DNA of 44,233 nucleotides from Bacteroidales bacterium (GTDB lineage Bacteria > Bacteroidota > Bacteroidia > Bacteroidales > UBA932): the NCBI GenBank assembly GCA_017477465.1, contig JAFUVU010000003.1, positions 1-44,233 of the forward strand, written 5' to 3'. The notes beneath the pieces are model-generated. The model was given only the letters and a program-made list of their open reading frames with translations. It was not told the DNA's origin and made no database searches. Shown here piece after piece: positions 6,679 through 14,679 of this stretch; positions within the stretch are counted from its first letter, which is position 1, and each line of letters opens with the position of its first letter. The translations under genes and the position numbers were made by a program.

Positions 6679-7713
6679 TTAGACTTCCGTTGCGGTGGCG
6701 AACTCGCTGAGGAAGCGCATGTCGTTTTCGAAGTAGTGGCGCAGGTCGTTCACTTGCCACTTGAGCATGGCGATACGCTCCACGCCCATGCCGAAGGCGA
6801 AGCCTGAATACTGCTCAGGGTCGATTCCGCTGGCCTTGAGGACGTTCGGATCCACCATGCCGCAGCCCATGATCTCCAGCCAGCCGGTGCCTTTGCAGAT
6901 ATTGCAGCCCTTTCCGTGGCAGATGTTGCAGCTTACGTCAACCTCGGCCGAAGGTTCGGTGAAGGGGAAGTAAGAAGGGCGCATGCGAATCTGAGTGTCC
7001 GGGCCGAACATCTCACGTGCGAAGAGGAGGATGGCCTGCTTGAGGTCGGCAAAAGTTACGTCCTTATCAATATAAAGGCCTTCCACCTGGTGGAAAATGC
7101 AGTGTGCACGGGCCGATATGGCCTCGTTGCGGAAGACGCGTCCGGGGCAGACCACGCGGATGGGCAGCGGCTGAGTCTCCATGGTGCGAACCTGCACGGA
7201 AGAGGTGTGGGTGCGCAGCAGCAGGGGATTCAGGTGACCGGTGCTTATGAAGAAAGTGTCCTGCATTTCGCGGGCGGGGTGGTTCGGAGGGAAGTTGAGG
7301 GCCTCGAAGACGTGATAATCGTCCTCGATCTCGGGTCCTTCGGCCACGTCGTATCCAAATTTGCGGAAGATGTCCACAATCTGCTGCCTCACTATTGAAA
7401 CAGGGTGGCGCGACCCTAGGGGCATAGCGTCGCCGGGCATTGTAAGGTCTTCCTTAGGAGCCTGGGCCACGGCAGCTTCCTGGGCCGATGATTTCAGCTC
7501 CTCTATCTTGGCTACTGCGGCTTTCTTCAGTTCGTTCAGCTTCTGGCCGTATTCTCTCTTAAGCTCCGGAGCGATGCTGCGGAACTGTTCCATGAGGGCT
7601 GTCACCTCGCCTTTTTTGCCCAGAAAACGTACGCGGGCTTCCTCTGCTTCTTTCTGGGTTGAAGCTTTGAGTTCTGCCAGCTCTTTGAAGATTTGTTCTA
7701 TAGCTTCTTTCAT
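6679..7713 (-). CDS. pheS: Phenylalanyl-tRNA synthetase alpha subunit
   Basis: 344 residues counted from the ATG at 7713 (MKEAIEQIFKELAEL). An upstream in-frame ATG at 7791 would overlap the preceding gene, while 7713 is 5 bp after that gene's stop. The N-terminal coiled coil (1-85) binds tRNA. The class II catalytic core follows: motif 2 FRNEAISARAHCIFHQVEG and motif 3 GMGVERIAML. Between them sits a Cys-rich insert, CNICHGKGCNICKGTGWLEI, with two CxxC pairs that look able to bind zinc and occur in many pheS sequences. The partner pheT is not in the window, so the subunits are encoded apart, as in other Bacteroidetes. Confidence 0.95.
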   Translation of the reverse strand: MKEAIEQIFKELAELKASTQKEAEEARVRFLGKKGEVTALMEQFRSIAPELKREYGQKLNELKKAAVAKIEELKSSAQEAAVAQAPKEDLTMPGDAMPLGSRHPVSIVRQQIVDIFRKFGYDVAEGPEIEDDYHVFEALNFPPNHPAREMQDTFFISTGHLNPLLLRTHTSSVQVRTMETQPLPIRVVCPGRVFRNEAISARAHCIFHQVEGLYIDKDVTFADLKQAILLFAREMFGPDTQIRMRPSYFPFTEPSAEVDVSCNICHGKGCNICKGTGWLEIMGCGMVDPNVLKASGIDPEQYSGFAFGMGVERIAMLKWQVNDLRHYFENDMRFLSEFATATEV

Positions 7714-7718
7714 TGGAT

Positions 7719-8132
7719 TTAGTTTTTCTTGTTTCGTTTGTCCCTTGCCGCCTGTGCGCGTTTTCCGCCGGATTTCCAGTACTTTTTCCACTGCTCTTCC
7801 GTGAAATAACGCTTATAGCTGTCGTCTATCTTTTGCATCCATCTGTCCTGGATGGCTACGTACAAGTCGCGGTTTTCTACTTTTGCGCTTTGCATTTCCT
7901 CCAGCTCCGTGGTCATGGCTTTGTAGTCGTGCGTGAGGGTGGAGTCCACATAGAATTCCTGCCAGTATTCCAGATCAAGCAGTGACGAAAGGCGCTGAAC
8001 CTCTTTATCTACGAACTCCAGGAGCTGTTTTTCCTTCTCCTCCGGTGTCTGGGGCTGCTGGTTCTGGGCCGAAGCCACAAAAACAGAACAGCATATAGCG
8101 GCGAGAACGTTCAATAAACGATAAAATTTCAT
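7719..8132 (-). CDS. Periplasmic Spy/DUF4890-like helical protein
   Basis: 137 residues from ATG 8132 (MKFYRLLNVLAAICCSVFVASAQ, a clear signal peptide). The upstream ATG at 8156 would fall on the expected transcription start. The mature protein is almost wholly helical and charged: EEKEKQLLEFVDKEVQRLSSLLDL, MTTELEEMQSAKVENRDLYVAIQDRWMQ, RYFTEEQWKKYWKSG, and a basic tail KRAQAARDKRNKKN. This layout recalls the Spy/CpxP-like periplasmic chaperones of Bacteroidetes, where 'LTxEQ' repeats give the family its name (here FTEEQ). It is the first gene of the operon with pheS. Family assignment is tentative. Confidence 0.7.
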   Translation of the reverse strand: MKFYRLLNVLAAICCSVFVASAQNQQPQTPEEKEKQLLEFVDKEVQRLSSLLDLEYWQEFYVDSTLTHDYKAMTTELEEMQSAKVENRDLYVAIQDRWMQKIDDSYKRYFTEEQWKKYWKSGGKRAQAARDKRNKKN

Positions 8133-8139
8133 ACCTTTG
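8132..8139 (+). promoter_or_regulatory. -7 box of the C69 dipeptidase gene
   Basis: TACCTTTG matches TAnnTTTG and would give a leader of about 50 nt before the ATG at 8197. No good -33 box is visible. It lies back to back with the promoter of the pheS operon. Confidence 0.45.
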
Positions 8140-8160
8140 TAAACTGATGTCATCAAGACG

Positions 8161-8192
8161 CAAAATTACGCAATTAATCGAAAAAGCCCAAA
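8161..8192 (-). promoter_or_regulatory. Promoter of the spy-like/pheS/GH125/ybaK operon
   Basis: Read on the minus strand: -33 TTTG at 8189-8192, a 20-bp spacer, and -7 TAATTTTG at 8161-8168. Both boxes and the spacing fit the Bacteroidetes primary sigma consensus. Transcription would start near 8155, giving a 23-nt leader to the ATG at 8132. Confidence 0.7.
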
Positions 8193-8196
8193 TACA

Positions 8197-9987
8197 ATGA
8201 GAAAAACCCTTCTCAAAATCCTCTCCCTGGGGCTTGCCATCGTGGCAGGCACCGTGGAAGGCAGCACCTGCACCAATGTCATAGTAACCCGCGGCGCCTC
8301 CCGCGACGGCTCGGTCCTGGTATCATACGCAGCGGATTCGCACTACCTTTTCGGCGAGCTGTACTATCACCCCGCAGCGGACTGGAAGGCAGGCACAATG
8401 CTTAAAATCTATGACTGGGACTCAAACCGCTACTTAGGCGAAATCGAACAGGTCCCCCATACCTACCAGACAGTCGGCAATATGAATGAGCATCAGGTGA
8501 TTATCACCGAGACCACCTGGGGCGGCCGTCCGGAGCTGGAAGACAAGAAAGGCGGCATCGACTACGGCTCCCTCATCTACATCGCTCTCCAGAGGGCCAA
8601 GACAGCCCGCGAAGCCATCGACGTAATAGTGGACCTTGCCAACACCTACGGCTACGCCTCCGAAGGCGAAACCTTCTCAATTGCCGACAAGAACGAAGCC
8701 TGGATCATGGAACTCATCGGCAAGGGAATGAATATAAAGAATGGTGTCAATACGCAAAAAGGCATTGTCTGGGTGGCCATGCGCATCCCCGACGGTGCCA
8801 TTTGCGCACATGCCAACCAGGCACGCATCGGCAAGTTCCCTATGAACGACCCCGACAACTGCCTCTACGCGCCCGATGTGATAAACTTCGCACGCAAAAA
8901 AGGCTATTTCGACGGTCTGGACAGCGAGTTCAGCTTCAAAAAGGCTTACTGCCCCGTTGACTTCGGCACCGTCCGCGGCTGCGACGCCCGTGCCTGGGCC
9001 GCCTTCAATATCCTCACCGACGGCTGGTTCTCCTTCTACGACGAAAACGGCAACGCAGTAACCCGCGACGCCTACGCCTACCTCGACTACGTAATGGGCA
9101 ACGACCTTAATGCCGATATGCCCCTGTACGTCTTCCCCCGCAAAAAAGCCGGCGTCAAAGAAGTTGCCGACGTAATGCGCGACCATTTCGAAGGCACCCC
9201 CATGGACATGACGCAGGATATCGGAGCAGGCGGAAACGCCCTCCCGTACCGCTGGCGCCCGATGGAGTTTGAGTTCGACGGCAAAACCTATGTCAATGAG
9301 CGTGCAATCGCCACCCAGCAGACCGGTTTCTGGATGGTGGGCCAGGCCCGCAACTACGTTCCCGACGTGGTGGGCGGCATCCTCTGGTTCGGCACCGACG
9401 ATGCGGCAACCTCTTATCTTACACCTATTTACACCAGCACTACAAAGGTGCCGGAGTGCTTCCGCCAAGGCAACGGGGATCTTCTCCACTACTCCGACAA
9501 GGCCTCGTTCTGGATTAACAACCGCATCTCCAACGCATGCTACAAGATGTACAACGTAATGGCCCCCTACGTGCGCCTCAAGGCCGATTTGTTTGAACTG
9601 GACCAGATGGAGCGCCGTACTCATTCCGTTGACAGCATGGCTGTGGTAATGTATAACGAGGTGGCAATCAAGCTGCAGAAAAAGCTCTCATCCAAGGGCG
9701 ACGTGATGGTTTCCCGCCGTCCTTTCGCCAAGGTTACAAAGTATTTGACGGACTATACGGTGAAAACCGCGCAGGACCAGTTCCAGGCTTGGAAAGACCT
9801 GGAAGTAGAGCTTCTGGTGAAATTCATGGACGGTAACGTGAAGCCCCAGGATGCCGACGGAAACTTCCGCCACTCCGAATACTCGGAAGGCATTCCGGAA
9901 AAAGTAGAGTGGCCCGGATACACCGAGCTTTGGAAGGAAACAGTGGCTCAGGAGCATGGCGAAGTGATACGCGTACCGGAGCAATAA
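8197..9987 (+). CDS. Dipeptidase of peptidase family C69 (PepD-like)
   Basis: A 596-residue secreted N-terminal-nucleophile hydrolase. A signal peptide (1-22) precedes Cys25 in STCTNVIV; C69 enzymes use this cysteine as nucleophile once it becomes the first residue, so processing must leave it exposed. Family segments follow: GELYYHPA, NEHQVIITETTWGGRPEL, GSLIYIALQRAKTAREAI, YGYASEGETFSIADKNEAWIMELIGKG and VAMRIPDGAICAHANQARI. The last two line the Ntn active site. It is expected to cleave dipeptides in the periplasm and so help peptide use. It is transcribed alone and ends at the bidirectional hairpin at 10008-10043. Confidence 0.92.
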   Translation: MRKTLLKILSLGLAIVAGTVEGSTCTNVIVTRGASRDGSVLVSYAADSHYLFGELYYHPAADWKAGTMLKIYDWDSNRYLGEIEQVPHTYQTVGNMNEHQVIITETTWGGRPELEDKKGGIDYGSLIYIALQRAKTAREAIDVIVDLANTYGYASEGETFSIADKNEAWIMELIGKGMNIKNGVNTQKGIVWVAMRIPDGAICAHANQARIGKFPMNDPDNCLYAPDVINFARKKGYFDGLDSEFSFKKAYCPVDFGTVRGCDARAWAAFNILTDGWFSFYDENGNAVTRDAYAYLDYVMGNDLNADMPLYVFPRKKAGVKEVADVMRDHFEGTPMDMTQDIGAGGNALPYRWRPMEFEFDGKTYVNERAIATQQTGFWMVGQARNYVPDVVGGILWFGTDDAATSYLTPIYTSTTKVPECFRQGNGDLLHYSDKASFWINNRISNACYKMYNVMAPYVRLKADLFELDQMERRTHSVDSMAVVMYNEVAIKLQKKLSSKGDVMVSRRPFAKVTKYLTDYTVKTAQDQFQAWKDLEVELLVKFMDGNVKPQDADGNFRHSEYSEGIPEKVEWPGYTELWKETVAQEHGEVIRVPEQ

Positions 9988-10007
9988 TTGCACTACAAAG
10001 CATTTTC

Positions 10008-10043
10008 AAAACGGCTTGCAATAACATGCAGGCCGTTTTTGAT
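10008..10043 (+). terminator. Terminator after the C69 dipeptidase gene
   Basis: AAAACGGC-t-TGCA (10008-10020) pairs with TGCA-g-GCCGTTTT (10027-10039) around a 6-nt loop and is followed by TTGATTTTT. A-run on the left and T-run on the right could make it work in both directions. It insulates the phosphate operon that follows. Confidence 0.8.
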
Positions 10044-10049
10044 TTTTAA

Positions 10050-10105
10050 AAAACTCTACAAAAACCCAGCAATCGGCCTGTGGTGTTTGTAGAGTTTTAA
10101 ACTCT
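10050..10105. promoter_or_regulatory. Inverted-repeat operator array of the phosphate operon
   Basis: Three AAACTCT sites. AAAACTCTACAAA (10050-10062) has its exact reverse complement TTTGTAGAGTTTT at 10086-10098. The right arm then forms the start of a 15-bp palindrome, AGAGTTTTAAACTCT (10091-10105). The array covers the -33 box and the spacer of the promoter, so a bound protein would control it directly. Candidate binder: the PiT-HTH fusion encoded second in the operon (inference). Confidence 0.65.
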
Positions 10106-10117
10106 TTACTATATTTG
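10086..10117 (+). promoter_or_regulatory. Promoter of the phosphate/pyrophosphate operon
   Basis: -33 TTTG at 10086-10089, a 20-bp spacer, and -7 TATATTTG at 10110-10117, an excellent match to the Bacteroidetes consensus. Transcription would start near 10123, about 19 nt before the first ATG. The palindrome fills most of the spacer. Confidence 0.75.
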
Positions 10118-10141
10118 ACTCAACGAAACTAACCACAGCAC

Positions 10142-10804
10142 ATGAAACTGTTTGAGATATTCTCTACAAAGCGTTCGAAACTGTTCGCAGAGTCAGTGGA
10201 TAAACTCCTCAACACTGTAGATACTGCGCTGATACTCTTTAAAGAGGGAGTGCGCAGCTATCTCTACAATGACCAAGTGAGCTTCTCCGAAACGCTGTCA
10301 GCCATGGCCACGGCGGAAACAGAGGCCGGCGTCCTGCGCAGGGATATTGAAAATATGCTCTATTCCCGCGGTTCGCTCATCCGCTATAGGGGAGACATCA
10401 TGCGCCTTCTGGAAAGATACGACCACATCCTCTCCATAATCTCCAACGACCTTATCCAGTTCGAGATTGAGTCCCCCAATGTTCCTGTGGCCATCAAGAA
10501 AGAGTTCGTAAAACTGTCAGAGCTGGCGACAATGGCCGCCGAAACCACAATCCCCGGTACAAAAGCCTATTTTTCCCAGCCCGACCAAGTGGCCGAAAAC
10601 ATTCATCGCGTGTACCTTTATGACAAGCAGGCAGTCAAGCTCTCGCAATCGATAAAGCGCAGCGTCTTCCACGAAATGAACCAACTCAAGCTGAGTGAAA
10701 AGTTCCACCTGCGCTACTTTGCCCTTCATATCGAAGACCTCTCCACTGCAGCTGTAAAGGTGGCTGAGCAGCTGCAGGTAATGGCCATCAAACGCAGTCT
10801 GTAG
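10142..10804 (+). CDS. DUF47 family (PhoU-like) protein
   Basis: A 220-residue all-helical cytoplasmic protein of the DUF47/TIGR00153 family, distant relatives of PhoU. It begins KLFEIFSTKRSKLFAESVDKLLNTVDTALILFKEG and contains the charged pairs TAETEAGVLRRDIENML and IMRLLERYDHILSIISNDLIQFEIE typical of the two three-helix bundles; the E/D positions bind metal in PhoU-fold proteins. DUF47 genes are very often next to PiT phosphate permease genes and are thought to control them. Here it stands directly before the PiT-like fusion (2-bp gap). It is therefore likely the phosphate-state partner of that protein. Confidence 0.9.
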   Translation: MKLFEIFSTKRSKLFAESVDKLLNTVDTALILFKEGVRSYLYNDQVSFSETLSAMATAETEAGVLRRDIENMLYSRGSLIRYRGDIMRLLERYDHILSIISNDLIQFEIESPNVPVAIKKEFVKLSELATMAAETTIPGTKAYFSQPDQVAENIHRVYLYDKQAVKLSQSIKRSVFHEMNQLKLSEKFHLRYFALHIEDLSTAAVKVAEQLQVMAIKRSL

Positions 10805-10806
10805 CA

Positions 10807-12438
10807 ATGCTGAATGAGGAAATCATACTGGTTTTGGCCTTCTGCCTGGTATGTTTGCCCATGCTCAGGTTAGAGTTCCCGGTTGTCCTCAGCCCGGTTC
10901 AAGCTTCAGGAGCCGGCGAGCGTTGGAGCGTCAAGATTCTTATCCCGCTCCTCAGCCTTGCCGGTTTCGCCTCGCCGTTTTTCCTCCCGGAAGAATATTG
11001 CAACAAGCTTTCTTATTTAATTCCGTCATCGGATATCGAGACGCTTGCGGCCATTGCCATGGGCGCCGCTGCCGCTATTCTCATAAGCTCCGTCATACAT
11101 CGCGGCCCGGGCGTCCCGTACGCTGTGCTTGGTGCCGTTTTCGGCTGTCAGCTAATGCTAAACGGCTCCATAGACTGGTCTCTGGCCATCCCGGTGGTTG
11201 TCGGCTGGCTGGTAGCACCTCTTCTGTGCTGCGGCCTTTCCGCCCTGCTCACGCGCCTTTTCCTCGCCTATAGCAGCAAAGCAGGCCGCCACCTGGCAAT
11301 ATCGGATCATAGATTGCTGGTCGGCTGCGTCTTCGGCTCCATATTCCTGATAGAGGCATTCGCCTGGAACGCAGGACAGCTTATCACCTTGTTCCCTCTG
11401 GAAATGTTGGGCGAAAGCCCCGTCCCCGCAGCCGTCGCTGTCGGCATAGTCCTCCTGCTATATGCTTTCTCGGCCAAAAATATAAGGACAAATCTTGGCA
11501 TTATTGCCGATAAGGACCTTGACATGGGCTCAGGCCATGTTTTGGCGGTGATTTGGTCGATTACCATCACATTTGCGTTGTTTTCCATTCCGCAAATACG
11601 TTTTGTGGGCTTGGTTCCCACTCCGCTTTCGGCCTGTTCACTCCTGCTGGCGGCACTTGTCGGCTGCAGCCTGGCCCGAAAGCAGTCAACATTAAGTTCC
11701 GAGGATATCCTTAAAAACACTGCGGCAATCGCCGTCGCCCCCGTCCTGGGAATTCTTATCACCTATTGCATCAGCCTGATTCTCGGAGTAGGGGCGGCGG
11801 GCTCGAGTCTTCTTCCCGTCATCATTCTGGTGGCAATTGCAGCCATTGTTGCGGGAATGTACTTATTCATCAGAGCAGGACGCCTGGAGGCCCGCCGCCA
11901 GCAGATACTCCGTTCGAGGGAAGAGCAGGTTTATTCCACGCAGAAGTCCCTCAGCGCCCTGGAAGTGAGGGTTGAAACCAACGAAAAAGACCTGCTTAAC
12001 AAACTGGAAATCAAGCGTAAAGAACTTGTGGACTTTGCAGTAGGCGTAAGCGACCAGAAAGCCTTCATGGAAACTGTGTACAGCCGCCTGGCCCAGGCGC
12101 GCGCCCTTCCGGACGGGGATGAAAAGGACGCAGCCCTTGAGGACATCCTCAGGGACCTTCGCGACCGCATGTATTTCACCCACGAAATGAACGATTTCTA
12201 CGCCCGTACGGAGGTTCTCCACAAAGACTTCAACATGCACCTGAAGCAGGCCTATCCGAATCTTACGGAAGGCGAGCGGAAACTTGCCAACCTGCTGCGC
12301 CAAGGCTTCTCTACCAAATATATTGCATCCCTTATGAACATAACGCCAAAAAGTGTCGAAATAAGCCGATACAGGCTCCGTAACAAACTGGGCCTCAGCC
12401 GTTCCGACAATCTGGTACAATTTATCAAATCCATCTAA
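10807..12438 (+). CDS. PiT-permease-like membrane protein fused to LuxR-type HTH
   Basis: 543 residues. Residues 1-355 hold about 11 membrane helices in a PiT-like order; the segment VIHRGPGVPYAVLGAVFGCQLM...SLAIPVVVGWLVAPLLCCGL resembles the middle of a PiT repeat (glycine-rich 'thalvG' turn, then the W-x-x-x-P helix). The two PiT signatures GANDxAN are gone; the corresponding places read like QASGAGERWS and FAWNAGQL. Residues 358-415 form a coiled coil, then a helical linker, and 486-543 a LuxR/GerE-type helix-turn-helix (GERKLANLLRQGFSTKYIA, ITPKSVEISRYRLRNKLGL) as in Bacteroidetes one-component regulators. It is probably a phosphate-sensing membrane transcription factor rather than a transporter. 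The fold match is from residue patterns only; the HTH is clear. Confidence 0.7.
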   Translation: MLNEEIILVLAFCLVCLPMLRLEFPVVLSPVQASGAGERWSVKILIPLLSLAGFASPFFLPEEYCNKLSYLIPSSDIETLAAIAMGAAAAILISSVIHRGPGVPYAVLGAVFGCQLMLNGSIDWSLAIPVVVGWLVAPLLCCGLSALLTRLFLAYSSKAGRHLAISDHRLLVGCVFGSIFLIEAFAWNAGQLITLFPLEMLGESPVPAAVAVGIVLLLYAFSAKNIRTNLGIIADKDLDMGSGHVLAVIWSITITFALFSIPQIRFVGLVPTPLSACSLLLAALVGCSLARKQSTLSSEDILKNTAAIAVAPVLGILITYCISLILGVGAAGSSLLPVIILVAIAAIVAGMYLFIRAGRLEARRQQILRSREEQVYSTQKSLSALEVRVETNEKDLLNKLEIKRKELVDFAVGVSDQKAFMETVYSRLAQARALPDGDEKDAALEDILRDLRDRMYFTHEMNDFYARTEVLHKDFNMHLKQAYPNLTEGERKLANLLRQGFSTKYIASLMNITPKSVEISRYRLRNKLGLSRSDNLVQFIKSI

Positions 12439-12457
12439 CCTTTAATTTATAAACACT

Positions 12458-13828
12458 ATGCGTAAACTAATCTCTGTATTAGCACTTGCTCTGGTCGCCA
12501 TCACGGCGGCCTACGCGCAGAAGGCCCCCGCCAAGTACAATCAGTACGGCGTGGCAGTTCAGTCCGACGTTCTGGACGTTGAGGCTCAGGACGGTATTCT
12601 GGTGATGGCCTCCCCTACCACCAAGTATAAACTCTGGTTCGACGTCCGTGCACAGGCCGACGGCGCCGTCTTCTTCGGCGCCCCCGACTATGCCGACCCC
12701 ATCGGCAACGGCGTCCAGATTCGCCGCGCCCGTTTCGCTGTCAAGGGCCAGGTCGATGAAAACTGGTACGGCGAGTTCGACATGGACCTCGCAAACGGCC
12801 TGGTTGAGCTTAAGGATGCCATCATCCGTTACACCGGTCTTAGGAATTGGGAATTTCAGGTAGGTAACTTCAAGGAGAACTTCTCCATCCAGCGCAACAC
12901 CACCTCCCGTTACCTCCAGTTCATTGAGCGTCCGATGGTCTGCTCCGCTCTCACCCCGTCACGTCACCTTGGCTTCAATGTGAAGTACGCAAAAGACTGG
13001 CTCTGGGCTTCCGCTGGCATTTTCGGTCCCGAAATGGCCGGTGCCGAGGAATGGGGGTACATGGCCGACAACAACAAGGACTACGGCCGTCCCTGCGGCT
13101 ACTCCCTCACCGGGAAGTTGGTTTTCCGTCCCCTGTTCAAGTCTGAGACGGCTTCCCTGCACATCGGCGGCGCAGCTTCCTACCGCACTCCCAAGACCAG
13201 CGTAGATCCCAAGGAATACGGCATGTACCGCGCCAGCGCCCGCAACTCCACCTCCATTAACCGCAAGAAATACATGGATACCGACAATCTGGCAGGCTAC
13301 GACCACAACCTGGTATGGACGGCAGAATTGGCCGGTCACTGGAAAGGCCTCCGCTATGAAGGGGCTTTCGTAATGGACCATGTGTTCTTCAAGAAAGACG
13401 CTGTTGATCCTACTCCCAAGCAGTTCTGGGGCTGGTATGCCCAGGCGGGCTACCTCCTTTTCGGCGGCTCTCAGCGCTACGATGCAAACGGTGGCAAGTA
13501 CACCAAGATCAAACCCGGCAAGAAGTGGGGAGATGTGGAACTCTGCGCCCGTTACGAGTTCCTCAACCTGAACAACAACAATGTGTATGGCGGCTGCGCC
13601 GAAGCTTACACCGTAGGTCTCAATTACTGGGTAACCAACAACGTGAAAATGCAGCTGAACTATCAGTTCAACAACAACGACCGCTACGCCAACGGCAAGG
13701 GTAAACTCTTCATCGGCAACGATGCCGACGGCAAACCCACTAAAGACTTTGCAAAGTGCGCCACGCCTGCCGGAAAATCCGGTGTAGACTACCACATGCT
13801 TGCTCTCCGTTTCGAAATTGACTTCTAA
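12458..13828 (+). CDS. OprO/OprP-family phosphate-type porin
   Basis: A 456-residue outer-membrane beta-barrel protein. Signal peptide 1-20 (ends AAYAQ). The mature part shows alternating aromatic beta-strands: YKLWFDVRAQADGAVFFG, GNGVQIRRARFAVKGQVDENWYGEFDMDLANGLVELKDAIIRY and WEFQVGNFKENFSIQRNTTSRYLQFIERP. This is the standard N-terminal half of phosphate-selective porins O and P. It ends in the expected terminal aromatic strand (MLALRFEIDF). In the operon it would admit phosphate or polyphosphate to the periplasm. Pseudomonas OprP/OprO select Pi and PPi through an arginine ladder; selectivity here cannot be read from sequence. Confidence 0.88.
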   Translation: MRKLISVLALALVAITAAYAQKAPAKYNQYGVAVQSDVLDVEAQDGILVMASPTTKYKLWFDVRAQADGAVFFGAPDYADPIGNGVQIRRARFAVKGQVDENWYGEFDMDLANGLVELKDAIIRYTGLRNWEFQVGNFKENFSIQRNTTSRYLQFIERPMVCSALTPSRHLGFNVKYAKDWLWASAGIFGPEMAGAEEWGYMADNNKDYGRPCGYSLTGKLVFRPLFKSETASLHIGGAASYRTPKTSVDPKEYGMYRASARNSTSINRKKYMDTDNLAGYDHNLVWTAELAGHWKGLRYEGAFVMDHVFFKKDAVDPTPKQFWGWYAQAGYLLFGGSQRYDANGGKYTKIKPGKKWGDVELCARYEFLNLNNNNVYGGCAEAYTVGLNYWVTNNVKMQLNYQFNNNDRYANGKGKLFIGNDADGKPTKDFAKCATPAGKSGVDYHMLALRFEIDF

Positions 13829-13842
13829 AATTGCACAGCCTT

Positions 13843-14658
13843 ATGAAAAAGATATTATTTGCAGTTGCAACCCTGCTGGCCTTGTCGGCCTGTGTAAAGG
13901 ATGCTATGTATCCCAATCCTACGGTGTCTAATATTTCCAACACTGTGGCTTATTATGACACCGACGACGTAACAGTTACGGCTACCGTGAGTGCTTTCGT
14001 GGATATCACCAAGGTGAATCTGGTCTATAACATCGGTTCTGCCGCTGCCAAGGAAGTGGCCATGACCGCCGCCGGCAACACTTATACGGGCACCATTCCC
14101 GCCGCTGCCATGGGCACGGAAGTCAAATATTACATTGAGGCTTTCACCGATGGCGGTTCCGCTAAATCTGCCGTAGGAAGCTACAAAGTAGGCGAAGTCC
14201 CCGTCGACTATACCAAGCTCAAACTCAATGAGTTAAACGGTAACGACAAATTCATCGAAATCATCAACACCGGCTCCGATCCCGTCACGCTGCTGGGCGT
14301 GAAGGTGTTCAAGGACACCAAGGATGTATGGACCGGCCCCGCCCGTATCCTGAACCCCGGTGAATTCCTGCTTCTTTACAGCGAAGATGTAGTTGTAGAA
14401 GGCGGTGCCCAGGAAGGATACGACGCTGAACTTGTATTCGCTTCGGGTCTTTCCGCAAAGAAAGCCGTGCGTGTACAGCTTCAGGATCCAAAGGGTAACG
14501 ATGTGGACGACTTCAATCTTGTTACTGTAGCAAAGACTGCTCCGGCCTCCTACAGCCGTGTCCCGGACGGAACCGGTGCGTGGTGCTTCACTGATGCAAC
14601 CCCCGGCTCCAATAACGCTACCGACAGCAGCGACCCTGTGACAGGATTTGCAGAATAA
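13843..14658 (+). CDS. Lipoprotein with lamin-tail (LTD) domain
   Basis: 271 residues from ATG 13843 (MKKILFAVATLLALSAC), with Cys17 as the lipid anchor; a TTG 12 bp upstream is less likely. Residues 25-120 form an Ig-like beta-domain (VTVTATVSAFVDITKVNLVYNIG; YYIEAFTDGGSAKS). Residues 128-270 form a lamin-tail domain: LKLNELNGNDKFIEIINTGSDPV, ARILNPGEFLLLYSED, and the closing SYSRVPDGTGAWCFTDATPGSNN. Secreted LTDs often tether proteins or sit beside nucleases and phosphoesterases. Its place between the porin and cytoplasmic phosphate enzymes suggests an outer-membrane accessory to the porin. Exact role unknown. Confidence 0.82.
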   Translation: MKKILFAVATLLALSACVKDAMYPNPTVSNISNTVAYYDTDDVTVTATVSAFVDITKVNLVYNIGSAAAKEVAMTAAGNTYTGTIPAAAMGTEVKYYIEAFTDGGSAKSAVGSYKVGEVPVDYTKLKLNELNGNDKFIEIINTGSDPVTLLGVKVFKDTKDVWTGPARILNPGEFLLLYSEDVVVEGGAQEGYDAELVFASGLSAKKAVRVQLQDPKGNDVDDFNLVTVAKTAPASYSRVPDGTGAWCFTDATPGSNNATDSSDPVTGFAE

Positions 14659-14679
14659 TAACCTAAAACCAAGTAATTT

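Noticed and set aside
7714-7791. Longer pheS start at 7791
   Set aside because: It would overlap the preceding gene, and the extra 26 residues are basic and unlike pheS N-termini. MKEAIEQIF at 7713 fits the family length.
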